A stretch of DNA of 64,000 bases, from the NCBI GenBank assembly GCA_028292405.1, contig JAQGMJ010000045.1:1-64000 (forward strand). Reading direction: 5' to 3'. Source of the DNA: Betaproteobacteria bacterium. Lineage in GTDB: Bacteria; Pseudomonadota; Gammaproteobacteria; Burkholderiales; JAEUOS01. The notes under the pieces are model-generated. The model was not told where the DNA came from and made no database searches. It saw nothing but the letters and a program-made list of their open reading frames with translations. Made by a program: the position numbers and the translations under genes. Of the stretch, positions 35,577-46,509 are shown one piece after another. Every line of letters starts with the position of its first letter. Position 1 is the first letter of the stretch.

Positions 35577-38423
35577 TCACGCAGCCGTCAGCGCCAGGCT
35601 CTTGCCGCCGCCGTAGCTCGACAGCGGCAGCACGGTGCCGCCGCCGCGCACCCGCACCGCGCAATACTTGAACTCGGGAATCTTGCCGAACGGGTCCAGC
35701 GCCGCGTTGGTCAGCAGGTTGGCCGCCGCCTCGTAATAGCAGAAGGGGATGAAAATCGCGCCGCGCGGCGTCGCTTCGTCGGCGCGCGCCGCCAGCGCCA
35801 CTTCGCCGCGCCGTGATTCGACGGTGATGACGTCGCCCGGCTTGATGCCGAACTGCTCGAAGTCCAGCGGGTGCAGCATCGCCACCGCGAACGGCTCGAT
35901 GCGGTCCAGCACCGAGGCGCGCCGGGTCATCGAGCCGGTGTGCCAGTGCTCCAGCTGGCGCCCGGTGATCAGCACGAAGGGGTATTCCGCATCCGGCCGC
36001 TCGTTGGCCGGGATCAGGTCGGCCGGCACCAGTTTGGCGCGCCCGCTGGCGGTCGGGAAATTCTCGGTAAACACCACCGGGGTGCCGCGGTCGCCTTCCT
36101 TTTCCAGCGGGTAGGTCAGCGAATATTCCTTCGTCAGGCGCTCCCAGGTGATGCCGGCGATCGAAGGCATCGACTTGCGCATTTCGTCGAACACCTCGGC
36201 CACCCCGGCGTCATCGCCCTGGTAATTCCAGGAGAGGCCCATGCCCTTGGCGATCTGCTGGACGATCCACAGGTCCTGGCGCGCATCGCCGGGCATCTCC
36301 AGGGCCTTGCGGCCGAGTTGCACCATGCGGTCGGTGTTGGTCACCGAACCGGTCTTTTCCGGCCAGGCCGAGGCCGGCAGGATGACGTCGGCCAGGTACG
36401 CCGTCTCGGTCATGAAAATGTCCTGCACCACCAGCATTTCGAGGGCGGCAAGCGCCTCGCGCGCATGGTTCAGGTCGGGGTCGGACATCGCCGGGTTTTC
36501 GCCCATGATGTACATGCCGCGGATCTTGTGCGGGTCGGAATCCGGCGCCAGCGCCTTGTGCATGATCTCGACCACCGTATAGCCGGGCTTCTTGTCCAGG
36601 GGCATGCCCCAGAGCTTTTCGAACCTGGCGTTGGCCTCGGGATTGTCGACCCGCTTATAGTCGGGAAACATCATCGGGATCAGGCCGGAGTCGGAAGCGC
36701 CCTGCACGTTGTTCTGGCCGCGCAGCGGGTGCAGGCCGGAGCCGGGCTTGCCGATCTGCCCGGTCATCATGCATAGCGCGATCAGGCAGCGCGCGTTGTC
36801 GGTGCCGTGGATGTGCTGCGAGATGCCCATGCCCCAGAGGATCATCGATCCCTTGGAGGTGGCGAAGGTGCGGGCCACTTCGCGAATGGTTTCCGCCGGA
36901 ATGCCGCAGATCTTGTCCATCACCTCGGGCGCGTAGCCCTGCACGTTGTCGCGCAGCGCCTCGTAGCCGCTGGTGCGGTCTTCGATGAAGGTCTTGTCGA
37001 CCAGGCCCTCTTCGACGATGGTGTACATCAGGGCGTTGAGCAGGGCGACGTCGGTATCGGGTTTAAATTGCAGGTAGCGCCAGGCGTTGCGGTGCAGGTC
37101 GTTGCGACGCGGGTCGGCGACGATCAGCTTGGTGCCGTTTTTCGCCGCGTTCTTGATCCACGAGGCGGCCACCGGATGGTTGGAGCTCGGGTTGGCGCCG
37201 ATCACCAGCACCACCTCGGCGTTCATCACGTCCGACACCTGGTTCGACACCGCCGCCGAGCCCACGCCTTCGAGCAGCGCCGCCACCGAAGAGGCGTGGC
37301 ACAGGCGGGTGCAATGGTCGACGTTGTTGCTGCCGAAGCCGGTGCGCACCAGCTTCTGGAACAGGTAGGCCTCTTCGTTGCTGCCCTTGGCCGAACCGAA
37401 GCCGGCGAGCGCTTTGTTGCCGTAGTTGTCCTTCAGCCCCTTCAGGCTACCGGTGGCCAGCGCCAGCGCCTCTTCCCAACTCGCCTCGCGGAACACCTCG
37501 CCGATGGTCGCCGGGTCCATCAGGAAATCGGCGGTCTTTTTCACCCCGGCCTTGCGGATCAAGGGTTTGGTCAGGCGCTGCTTGTGGTTGACGTAGTCGA
37601 AGCCGTAGCGGCCCTTGACGCACAGTCGCGAGTGGTTCGCCGGGCCGTCGCGGCCCTCGACGAACAATATCTTGTTGTCCTTGATGTTGTAGGTGAGCTG
37701 GCAGCCGACGCCGCAATACGGGCAGACCGAGTCCACCTTTTTGTCGATCTTCGCCATGCCGACGTTGTGCGCCGGCATCAGCGCGCCGGTCGGGCAGGCC
37801 TGCACGCACTCGCCGCAGGCGACGCAGGTGGAGTCGCCCATCGGGTCGTCGAGGTCGAATACGATCTTCGCGTGGTCGCCGCGCATCGCATAGCCGATCA
37901 CGTCGTTGACCTGCTCTTCGCGGCAGGCGCGCACGCAGCGGGTGCACTGGATGCAGGCGTCGAGGTTGACCGCGATGCCAGGGTGGGTCAGGTCGGCATT
38001 CGGGCTCATGCGCGCGGCTTCCATCAGCGGCATGCGCGGCGTGCCCACGCCCATGTGCTTGACCCACTTATCCAGCTCGGAATCCGGCTTGTAGGCCTTG
38101 GCAGGCATGTCGGAGAGCAGTAGTTCGAGCACCAGCTTTTGCGACTTTTCGGCGCGCGGCGAATTGGTCGTCACTTCCATGCCGGAGGTGGCGGCGCGGC
38201 AGCACGAAGGCGCCAGCACACGCTCACCCTTGACCTCGACCACGCAGGCGCGGCAGTTGCCGTCGGCGCGCAGGCCGTCCATGTAGCAAAGATGGGGAAT
38301 CTCCACGCCCGCGCGTTTGGCGGCGTTGAGGATGCTCTCGCCGTCGAAGGCCTCGACGGTTGCACCGTTGAGCTTGAATTCGACGACTTCGGCCGGGACT
38401 TCGGATTTCACGGGTGCATTCAT
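35577..38423 (-). CDS. NAD-dependent formate dehydrogenase, catalytic (alpha) subunit
   Basis: A 948-residue molybdenum/tungsten bis-pterin enzyme. Residues 1-90 are a [2Fe-2S] NuoG-like domain (Cys46, Cys57, Cys60, Cys74). Two ferredoxin [4Fe-4S] motifs follow (CIQCTRCVRAC at 157-167 and CVACGECVQAC at 200-210). The catalytic subunit's own [4Fe-4S] site starts at Cys234 (CPYCGVGC). The active-site Cys375-His376 pair in DHCTRLCHASS replaces the Sec-His of E. coli FdhF. The last ~110 residues are the molydopterin dinucleotide-binding domain (FVLITGRQLEHWHTGSMTRR). It overlaps the partner subunit by four bases. The size and two-gene layout match FDH1 of methylotrophs. No fdsC/fdsD-type accessory gene is adjacent. 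Confidence 0.93.
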   Translation of the reverse strand: MNAPVKSEVPAEVVEFKLNGATVEAFDGESILNAAKRAGVEIPHLCYMDGLRADGNCRACVVEVKGERVLAPSCCRAATSGMEVTTNSPRAEKSQKLVLELLLSDMPAKAYKPDSELDKWVKHMGVGTPRMPLMEAARMSPNADLTHPGIAVNLDACIQCTRCVRACREEQVNDVIGYAMRGDHAKIVFDLDDPMGDSTCVACGECVQACPTGALMPAHNVGMAKIDKKVDSVCPYCGVGCQLTYNIKDNKILFVEGRDGPANHSRLCVKGRYGFDYVNHKQRLTKPLIRKAGVKKTADFLMDPATIGEVFREASWEEALALATGSLKGLKDNYGNKALAGFGSAKGSNEEAYLFQKLVRTGFGSNNVDHCTRLCHASSVAALLEGVGSAAVSNQVSDVMNAEVVLVIGANPSSNHPVAASWIKNAAKNGTKLIVADPRRNDLHRNAWRYLQFKPDTDVALLNALMYTIVEEGLVDKTFIEDRTSGYEALRDNVQGYAPEVMDKICGIPAETIREVARTFATSKGSMILWGMGISQHIHGTDNARCLIALCMMTGQIGKPGSGLHPLRGQNNVQGASDSGLIPMMFPDYKRVDNPEANARFEKLWGMPLDKKPGYTVVEIMHKALAPDSDPHKIRGMYIMGENPAMSDPDLNHAREALAALEMLVVQDIFMTETAYLADVILPASAWPEKTGSVTNTDRMVQLGRKALEMPGDARQDLWIVQQIAKGMGLSWNYQGDDAGVAEVFDEMRKSMPSIAGITWERLTKEYSLTYPLEKEGDRGTPVVFTENFPTASGRAKLVPADLIPANERPDAEYPFVLITGRQLEHWHTGSMTRRASVLDRIEPFAVAMLHPLDFEQFGIKPGDVITVESRRGEVALAARADEATPRGAIFIPFCYYEAAANLLTNAALDPFGKIPEFKYCAVRVRGGGTVLPLSSYGGGKSLALTAA

Positions 38424-40201
38424 GCCGCCCCTCCAATTTCATGAGCAAAATGTTTGACGATCGAGCGGATCGGATTGGGCGCCGCCTGCCCCAGGCCGCA
38501 GATGGACGCGTCGCCCATCACCACCGAGAGGTCTTCGAGCAGCTCCTTGTCCCAGCCCTGCTCCTGCATCAGGTGCGCTGCTTTCGCCGTGCCGACGCGG
38601 CAAGGCGTGCACTGGCCGCAGGACTCGTGCTTGAAAAAGCGCATCATGTTCAAGGCCGCGTCGCGCGCCCTGTCCTTGTCGGACAAAATCATCACCGCCG
38701 CCGAACCGATGAAGCAGCCGTAGGGCTGCAAGGTATCGAAGTCCAGCGGGATGTCGCCCATCGACGCCGGCAGGATGCCGCCCGAGGCGCCCCCAGGCAG
38801 ATAGGCGTAAAAACCGTGGCCCGGCAACATGCCCCCACAATACTCCTCTATGAGTTCCTTCACCGTGATGCCGGCCGGCGCCACATGCACCCCCGGCTTG
38901 ACCACGCGCCCGGAGACCGAGAAGGAGCGCAGGCCCTTGCGGCCGTTGCGCCCGTAGCCGGCGAACCACTCGGGGCCACGAGAGAGGATGTCGCGCACCC
39001 AATACAGGGTTTCAAAATTATGTTCCAGCGTCGGGTAGCCGAACAGGCCGACCTGCGCCACATAGGGCGGGCGCAGGCGCGGCTCGCCGCGCTTGCCTTC
39101 GATGGATTCGATCATCGCGGACTCCTCGCCGCAGATGTAGGCGCCGGCACCGCGCCGCAGTTCGATCGGCGGCAGCGGGCAGGGCGGGTCGGCCTTCAGC
39201 CTGGCGATTTCGCGCTCGAGGATTTCGCGGCAGCCGTGGTATTCGTCGCGCAGGTAGATGTAGACCGAGCCCACGCCCGCCGCCCAGGCGGCGATGATCA
39301 TGCCTTCGAGGAAACGGTGCGGGTCGCGCTCAAGGAAGGTGCGGTCCTTGAAGGTGCCGGGCTCGCCTTCGTCGATGTTCACCGCCATCACCTTCGGGCC
39401 CTTTTCCGCCCGCACGATGCGCCACTTGCGGCCGGTAGGGAAACCCGCGCCGCCCAGGCCGCGCAGGCCGGAGTTCTCCATCTTGCCGATCAGCGCTTCA
39501 ACGTCCTCCTTGCCGGCCAGACAGGCGGCGGCCAGTTCATAGCCGCCGGCTTTGCGGTAGGCGGCGTAGCCGGTGTAGCCCGGCGCCACATCGGTAATTG
39601 CGCCGGGCGTGTTGCTCGCCTTGACATAGGCAGCCGGGTCGAAGGCGGCGCGGTCACTGGGACGCGGGTGCTTGACGCTTTTCTGTTTCACCAGCCCGGC
39701 CACTTTCTCCACCGTGGCGCAGGCAACGGGGTGCTGACCCACCACCACTGCCGGTGCCTGCTCGCAGCGGCCGACGCAAGGGGCGGCAAGCACGCGCACG
39801 TCGCGGCCCAGCAGGTTGGGCAGGCGGGTAAGGAGGTCCTTGGCGCCCGCCATTTCGCAGGACAGGGATTCGCACACCCGCACGGTGATTGCCGGCGGCG
39901 CGGTTTCACCGTCGCGCACGATGTCGAAGTGGTGGTAGAAGGTCGCGACTTCATAGACCTCGGCCATCGGCAGGTTCATCTCGCGCGCCAGGGCGGTGAG
40001 ATGGCGATTCGACAGGTGGCCGAAGTGGTCCTGCACCTTGTGCAGGTGCTCGATCAGCAGGTCGCGGCGGCGCGGCGCGTCTTGCAGCAGCGCGCGCACT
40101 TCGGCCAGGGCTTCGGGTTCGGCGATGCGGCCCTTCGGCTTGTTGCGCAGGCGGAGTTCTTTTTCGACCGCCTGTAGCGGTATCAGGTTGGAGCTGCCCA
40201 T
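38420..40201 (-). CDS. NAD-dependent formate dehydrogenase, NuoE-NuoF fusion (beta) subunit
   Basis: 593 residues. The N-terminal ~170 residues are NuoE-like (thioredoxin-fold [2Fe-2S], Cys110, Cys115, Cys142, Cys146). The rest is NuoF-like, with the NADH/FMN site GLRGLGGAGFPTGRKW at 245-260, the GEPGTFKDRTFLERDPHRFLEG loop, ELRRGAGAYICGEESAMIES, and the C-terminal [4Fe-4S] motif ESCGQCTPCRVG. It passes electrons from the catalytic subunit to NAD+. In FDS-type enzymes these two parts are separate genes (fdsG, fdsB); the fusion is typical of FDH1. ATG 40201 is the chosen start; upstream codons belong to a spacer holding one FNR-like dyad. Confidence 0.93.
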   Translation of the reverse strand: MGSSNLIPLQAVEKELRLRNKPKGRIAEPEALAEVRALLQDAPRRRDLLIEHLHKVQDHFGHLSNRHLTALAREMNLPMAEVYEVATFYHHFDIVRDGETAPPAITVRVCESLSCEMAGAKDLLTRLPNLLGRDVRVLAAPCVGRCEQAPAVVVGQHPVACATVEKVAGLVKQKSVKHPRPSDRAAFDPAAYVKASNTPGAITDVAPGYTGYAAYRKAGGYELAAACLAGKEDVEALIGKMENSGLRGLGGAGFPTGRKWRIVRAEKGPKVMAVNIDEGEPGTFKDRTFLERDPHRFLEGMIIAAWAAGVGSVYIYLRDEYHGCREILEREIARLKADPPCPLPPIELRRGAGAYICGEESAMIESIEGKRGEPRLRPPYVAQVGLFGYPTLEHNFETLYWVRDILSRGPEWFAGYGRNGRKGLRSFSVSGRVVKPGVHVAPAGITVKELIEEYCGGMLPGHGFYAYLPGGASGGILPASMGDIPLDFDTLQPYGCFIGSAAVMILSDKDRARDAALNMMRFFKHESCGQCTPCRVGTAKAAHLMQEQGWDKELLEDLSVVMGDASICGLGQAAPNPIRSIVKHFAHEIGGAA

Positions 40202-40354
40202 GTTTGTTTTCGAGTCTCGGTTTGTGTTTGGTTTGCCTGGGCAAGCCGCCCGGCGCTTCGCCGGCATCTTCGCGCCGGACGTTGGATGGTGGCCCCACTG
40301 GACGGATGCCCGCTAGCCTCTTATCGAGGTTAGAAGCCTGCGTCCGAAGAGGCA

Positions 40355-40368
40355 TTGACCCAAGTCAA
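40355..40368. promoter_or_regulatory. FNR-like dyad TTGACCCAAGTCAA upstream of formate dehydrogenase
   Basis: A perfect palindrome with 5-base arms (TTGAC/GTCAA), the same arm sequence as the site at 29100. It is centred about 160 bases upstream of the fused beta-subunit start, in the gap between formate dehydrogenase and the 989-residue kinase gene. Confidence 0.68.
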
Positions 40369-40428
40369 AGGGGCCGCCATCACGTACAAAGCGATGCGCA
40401 CGGCCATGCGGCGGCGACCGCGCCGGTG

Positions 40429-43398
<2,970 letters not shown>

Positions 43399-43718
43399 AT
43401 CTGGAAAGTTAACAGCTTTTCACTCAATTGCAAGAGATTCGCGCACAAAGCCGGTGCGCGGCCTCCGGTTCCGGACGGCGCTTTGTACGCCCTACCGAAG
43501 CCTTCCCAGCGCCGAGAAAAGATGCGCGATGAACAGCAAACGGCAGGATAGCATTTTTGGATTCAAATGCTCCTGGCATACTGCGGCGCGCGCGCCACGG
43601 TCGGCGAAAAAAAAGCTGCGTCCCCTTATACGGGCTATATAATGATTTTCGTGGGTGCCTGCCCGTCAGAGGCAGCGCCTGCTGATGTACATACCAATTA
43701 AATTATTCGGAGACAAAT
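43399..43718. promoter_or_regulatory. Divergent spacer with a TATAAT element upstream of the first TRAP receptor
   Basis: No gene in these 320 bases. A TATAAT hexamer lies at 43638-43643, about 75 bases before the receptor ATG, with a weak upstream -35 candidate. The rest, near the kinase start, is A/T-richer than the surrounding genes. Confidence 0.45.
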
Positions 43719-44816
43719 ATGCAACGTCGTGCATTCCTGAAACATGGCGGCATCGCGGGCGTGCTGGCCGCGGGCGCCGCGCCCGCGTTCGCCCAGGGAG
43801 CGGGTGTCAAGTGGCGCCTCACCTCGAGCTACGCCAAAAGCCTGGACACACTCTACGGCTATTGCGAGAACGTCGCCCATCGCGTCTCGGAGCTGACCGG
43901 GGGCAAATTCGAAATCCGCTGTTTCGCCGCCGGTGAAATCGTTCCCGGCCTGCAGGTGCTCGACGCCGTGCAAAGCGGCACCGTGGAAGCCGGCTCCACT
44001 TCGATGTACTACTACTTCGGCAAGAATCCGACCTTCGGTTTCGCCACCGCCCTGCCCTTCGGCCTGAACACCCGCATGCAGAACGCCTGGTGGCACTTCG
44101 GCGGCGGCAAGGAGGCTTTCAACGAATTCCTCAAGCCTTATAACGTCGTCGCGATGGCCGGGGGCAACACCGGCGGGCAGATGGGCGGCTGGTATCGCAA
44201 GGAGATCAAGACCGTCGCCGACCTGAAGGGCTTGAAGATGCGCATCGGCGGCCCAGGCGGCGTGGTGCTGGCCAAGCTCGGCCTGATCCCGCAGCAGTTG
44301 GCCGCCGGCGACATCTACCCGGCGCTGGAAAAGGGCACCATCGACGCCGCCGAATGGGTCGGCCCCTATGACGACGAAAAATTGGGTTTCGTCAAAGTGG
44401 CAAAGTACTACTACGCCCCGGGCTGGTGGGAAGGCAACTCGATGAGCCATATCATCGTCAACCAGAAGCAGTGGGACGCGCTGCCCAAGGAATTCCAGTA
44501 CGCGCTCGACGTCGCCTGCCACGAGTCCGACGACCTGCTGGTGGCGAAGTACGACCACCTCAACCCCACCGGCCTGCGCAAGCTCGTCGCCCAGGGCGCG
44601 CAGCTGCGCCGCTTCTCGCCGGAAATCCTGCAGGCGGCCTACAACGCCTCGCTGGAGGTGTACGACGAGTTCAGCGCCAAGTATCCCGAGTTCAAGAAGA
44701 TCTACGAGGGCTGGCACAAGTACCGCACCGAGCAGAACCAGTGGTTCAACATCAACGAGGCCGCCTTCGACACCTTCATGGCGCGCGCCTCGCAACAGCC
44801 GGTCAAGAAGAAGTAA
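43719..44816 (+). CDS. TRAP transporter periplasmic receptor (DctP family), Tat signal
   Basis: A 365-residue TRAP receptor. It starts with a twin-arginine signal (MQRRAFLKHGGIAGVLAAG, cleavage near AFAQ). The binding domain has KWRLTSSYAKSLDTLYGYCE, FEIRCFAAGEIVPGLQVLDA and the conserved Arg in KGLKMRIGGPGGVVLAK. It ends with the family's helix EWVGPYDDEKLGFVKVAKYY. It resembles the dimeric TakP/alpha-keto-acid receptors, whose pocket uses the WVGPYDD segment. The next gene is a paralogue (very similar in sequence). Both face the convergent DctQM permease genes. It likely feeds an organic acid, perhaps a 2-oxo acid, to that permease. Confidence 0.92.
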   Translation: MQRRAFLKHGGIAGVLAAGAAPAFAQGAGVKWRLTSSYAKSLDTLYGYCENVAHRVSELTGGKFEIRCFAAGEIVPGLQVLDAVQSGTVEAGSTSMYYYFGKNPTFGFATALPFGLNTRMQNAWWHFGGGKEAFNEFLKPYNVVAMAGGNTGGQMGGWYRKEIKTVADLKGLKMRIGGPGGVVLAKLGLIPQQLAAGDIYPALEKGTIDAAEWVGPYDDEKLGFVKVAKYYYAPGWWEGNSMSHIIVNQKQWDALPKEFQYALDVACHESDDLLVAKYDHLNPTGLRKLVAQGAQLRRFSPEILQAAYNASLEVYDEFSAKYPEFKKIYEGWHKYRTEQNQWFNINEAAFDTFMARASQQPVKKK

Positions 44817-45121
44817 GCCGCGCTTTCACGCTGCATCTCCAAACACCCCGCGCAAGCGGGGTGTTTCGTTTGCGGAGCCAGGCGGGAATGTCTTGTTGCG
44901 CGGTCCGCGAGCATGGCGCTTCGTTTGCGCCGGACCGCGCGAGCAGTGTTTCATTTGCGCGGGCCGCTCTCGGCAAATCCGAGCTATTTGCGCTGTTCAA
45001 CAAGCAAACAGCGCGCGGCCCTCGGTTATAATTGCGGGCTTATATTGGCCGTCGGGCAACCGCACTCGCGGCCGGTAAATGTAATGGCAATGTTTGCCCA
45101 ACCGAGAGGAGATACGATCTC
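44817..45121. other. Spacer between the two TRAP receptors
   Basis: 305 bases without a gene. It starts with the terminator at 44841-44866 and holds a TATAAT hexamer at 45027-45032, about 90 bases before the second receptor. No convincing -35 element was found. Confidence 0.45.
44841..44866 (+). terminator. Terminator after the first TRAP receptor
   Basis: AAACACCCCG, loop CGCAAG, CGGGGTGTTT: a perfect 10-bp stem followed by TTTCG. It separates the two receptor transcripts. Confidence 0.8.
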
Positions 45122-46216
45122 ATGCAACGTCGTGATTTTATAAAGCACGGCGGTATTGCCGGCGTACTCGCCGCAAGTTCCGCCCCTGCCTTCGCGCAAA
45201 GCGCGCCCGAAATCAAATGGCGCCTGACCTCCAGCTTCCCCAAGAGCCTGGATACCATCTACGGCGCCGCCGAGCAGATGGCCAAGCGCGTCGCCGAAGC
45301 CACCGACAACAAGTTCCAGATCCACGTCTTCGCCGCCGGTGAAATCGTCCCCGGCCTGCAGGTGCTCGACGCGGTGCAAAACGGCACCGTCGAAATGGGC
45401 CACACCGTGTCCTACTACTACTTCGGCAAGGACCCGGCTTTCGCCTTCGACGCCGCCGTGCCCTTCGGCCTGTCGCCGCGCCAGATGAACGCCTGGATGA
45501 CCGAAGGCAACGGCACCAAGTTGACCCGCGAATTCTTCGCCAAGTACAACGTGCTCAACTTCCCGCTGGGCAACACCGGCGCGCAGATGGGCGGCTGGTA
45601 CCGCAAGGAAATCAAGACCGTCGCCGACCTGAAGGGCCTGAAGATGCGCATCGGCGGCTTCGCCGGCGCGGTGATGGCCAAGCTCGGCGTGATCCCGCAG
45701 CAGATCGCCGGCGGCGACATCTACGCCTCGCTGGAAAAAGGCACCATCGACGCCGCCGAATGGGTCGGCCCCTACGATGACGAAAAACTCGGCTTCAACA
45801 AGGTCGCCAAGTACTACTACTACCCCGGCTGGTGGGAAGGCGGCCCGCAGGTTTCGGGCTACGTCTCGCAAAAAGCGTGGGGCAGCCTGCCGAAGAACTA
45901 CCAGGCGATCCTGCAAGCGGCGATGGCCGAAGCCCATACCGACATGACCTCCAAGTACGACGCGCGCAACCCCACCGCGCTCAAGCGCCTGGTGGCCACC
46001 GGCACCCAGCTGCGCCCCTTCTCCAAGGCCGTGCTCGACGCCTGCTACCAGGCCGCGCTCGAGGTCTACGAGGAAACCGGCGCGAAGAACCCGATGTTCA
46101 AGCGCATGTACGAAGACATGGTGAAATTCCGCGACGAGGAAACCCTGTGGTTCTCGGTCGCCGACCGTTTCTTCGACGACTACATGGCGAAGGTCAAGCG
46201 CGGCGGTGCCAAGTAA
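45122..46216 (+). CDS. TRAP transporter periplasmic receptor (DctP family), second paralogue
   Basis: A 364-residue paralogue of the previous gene. It has the same Tat signal (MQRRDFIKHGGIAGVLAAS), EIKWRLTSSFPKSLDTIYGA, IHVFAAGEIVPGLQVLDAVQNG, KGLKMRIGGFAGAVMAKLG and AEWVGPYDDEKLGFNKVAKYY. ATG 45122 gives the correct signal peptide; the upstream frame is not coding. Clear differences from its neighbour in the pocket-facing loops (SGYVSQKAWGSLPKNYQ against SHIIVNQKQWDALPKEFQ) suggest related but different ligands. It probably arose by tandem duplication. It is convergent with dctM and ends in its own terminator. Confidence 0.92.
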   Translation: MQRRDFIKHGGIAGVLAASSAPAFAQSAPEIKWRLTSSFPKSLDTIYGAAEQMAKRVAEATDNKFQIHVFAAGEIVPGLQVLDAVQNGTVEMGHTVSYYYFGKDPAFAFDAAVPFGLSPRQMNAWMTEGNGTKLTREFFAKYNVLNFPLGNTGAQMGGWYRKEIKTVADLKGLKMRIGGFAGAVMAKLGVIPQQIAGGDIYASLEKGTIDAAEWVGPYDDEKLGFNKVAKYYYYPGWWEGGPQVSGYVSQKAWGSLPKNYQAILQAAMAEAHTDMTSKYDARNPTALKRLVATGTQLRPFSKAVLDACYQAALEVYEETGAKNPMFKRMYEDMVKFRDEETLWFSVADRFFDDYMAKVKRGGAK

Positions 46217-46236
46217 CAGCAGGCCGTCCGCAAGAC

Positions 46237-46265
46237 AAAAAGCCCGCCGCAGGGCGGGCTTTTTT
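46237..46265 (+). terminator. Terminator after the second TRAP receptor
   Basis: AAAAAGCCCGCC, loop GCAG, GGCGGGCTTTTTT: an 8-bp GC stem with A and T runs, 20 bases past the receptor stop. Confidence 0.88.
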
Positions 46266-46437
46266 CGCCTGGCGTTCCACGCTGCGGGCTTCATTCCCGC
46301 CCCAGACAGCGGGCTTTTCACACGCCGCCCCACGCTGCGGCCCTCCCCGCAGCGGACGCTCCCGTCGTCGCGCGCCGCGGGCCTTTCACCCGCCGCCGAC
46401 GCGGCAGTTCCTTCGCCCGCCATTGCACGCGCACGCC

Positions 46438-46475
46438 GCAAAAAGGAAAAGGCCGGATCAACCGGCCTTTTCCTT
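46438..46475 (-). terminator. Terminator after the TRAP large permease gene
   Basis: AAGGAAAAGGCCGG and CCGGCCTTTTCCTT form a perfect 14-bp stem with a 5-base loop, followed by T-rich sequence on the minus strand. It is 35 bases past the dctM stop. Confidence 0.88.
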
Positions 46476-46509
46476 CGAGCTTGCTGCAGCGCCTGCCGCG
46501 CGAGCGTCG

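Noticed and set aside
38414..40177. A 587-codon open frame on the plus strand over the formate dehydrogenase beta subunit
   Set aside because: Antisense of a clear NuoE-NuoF fusion, with no recognisable domain.
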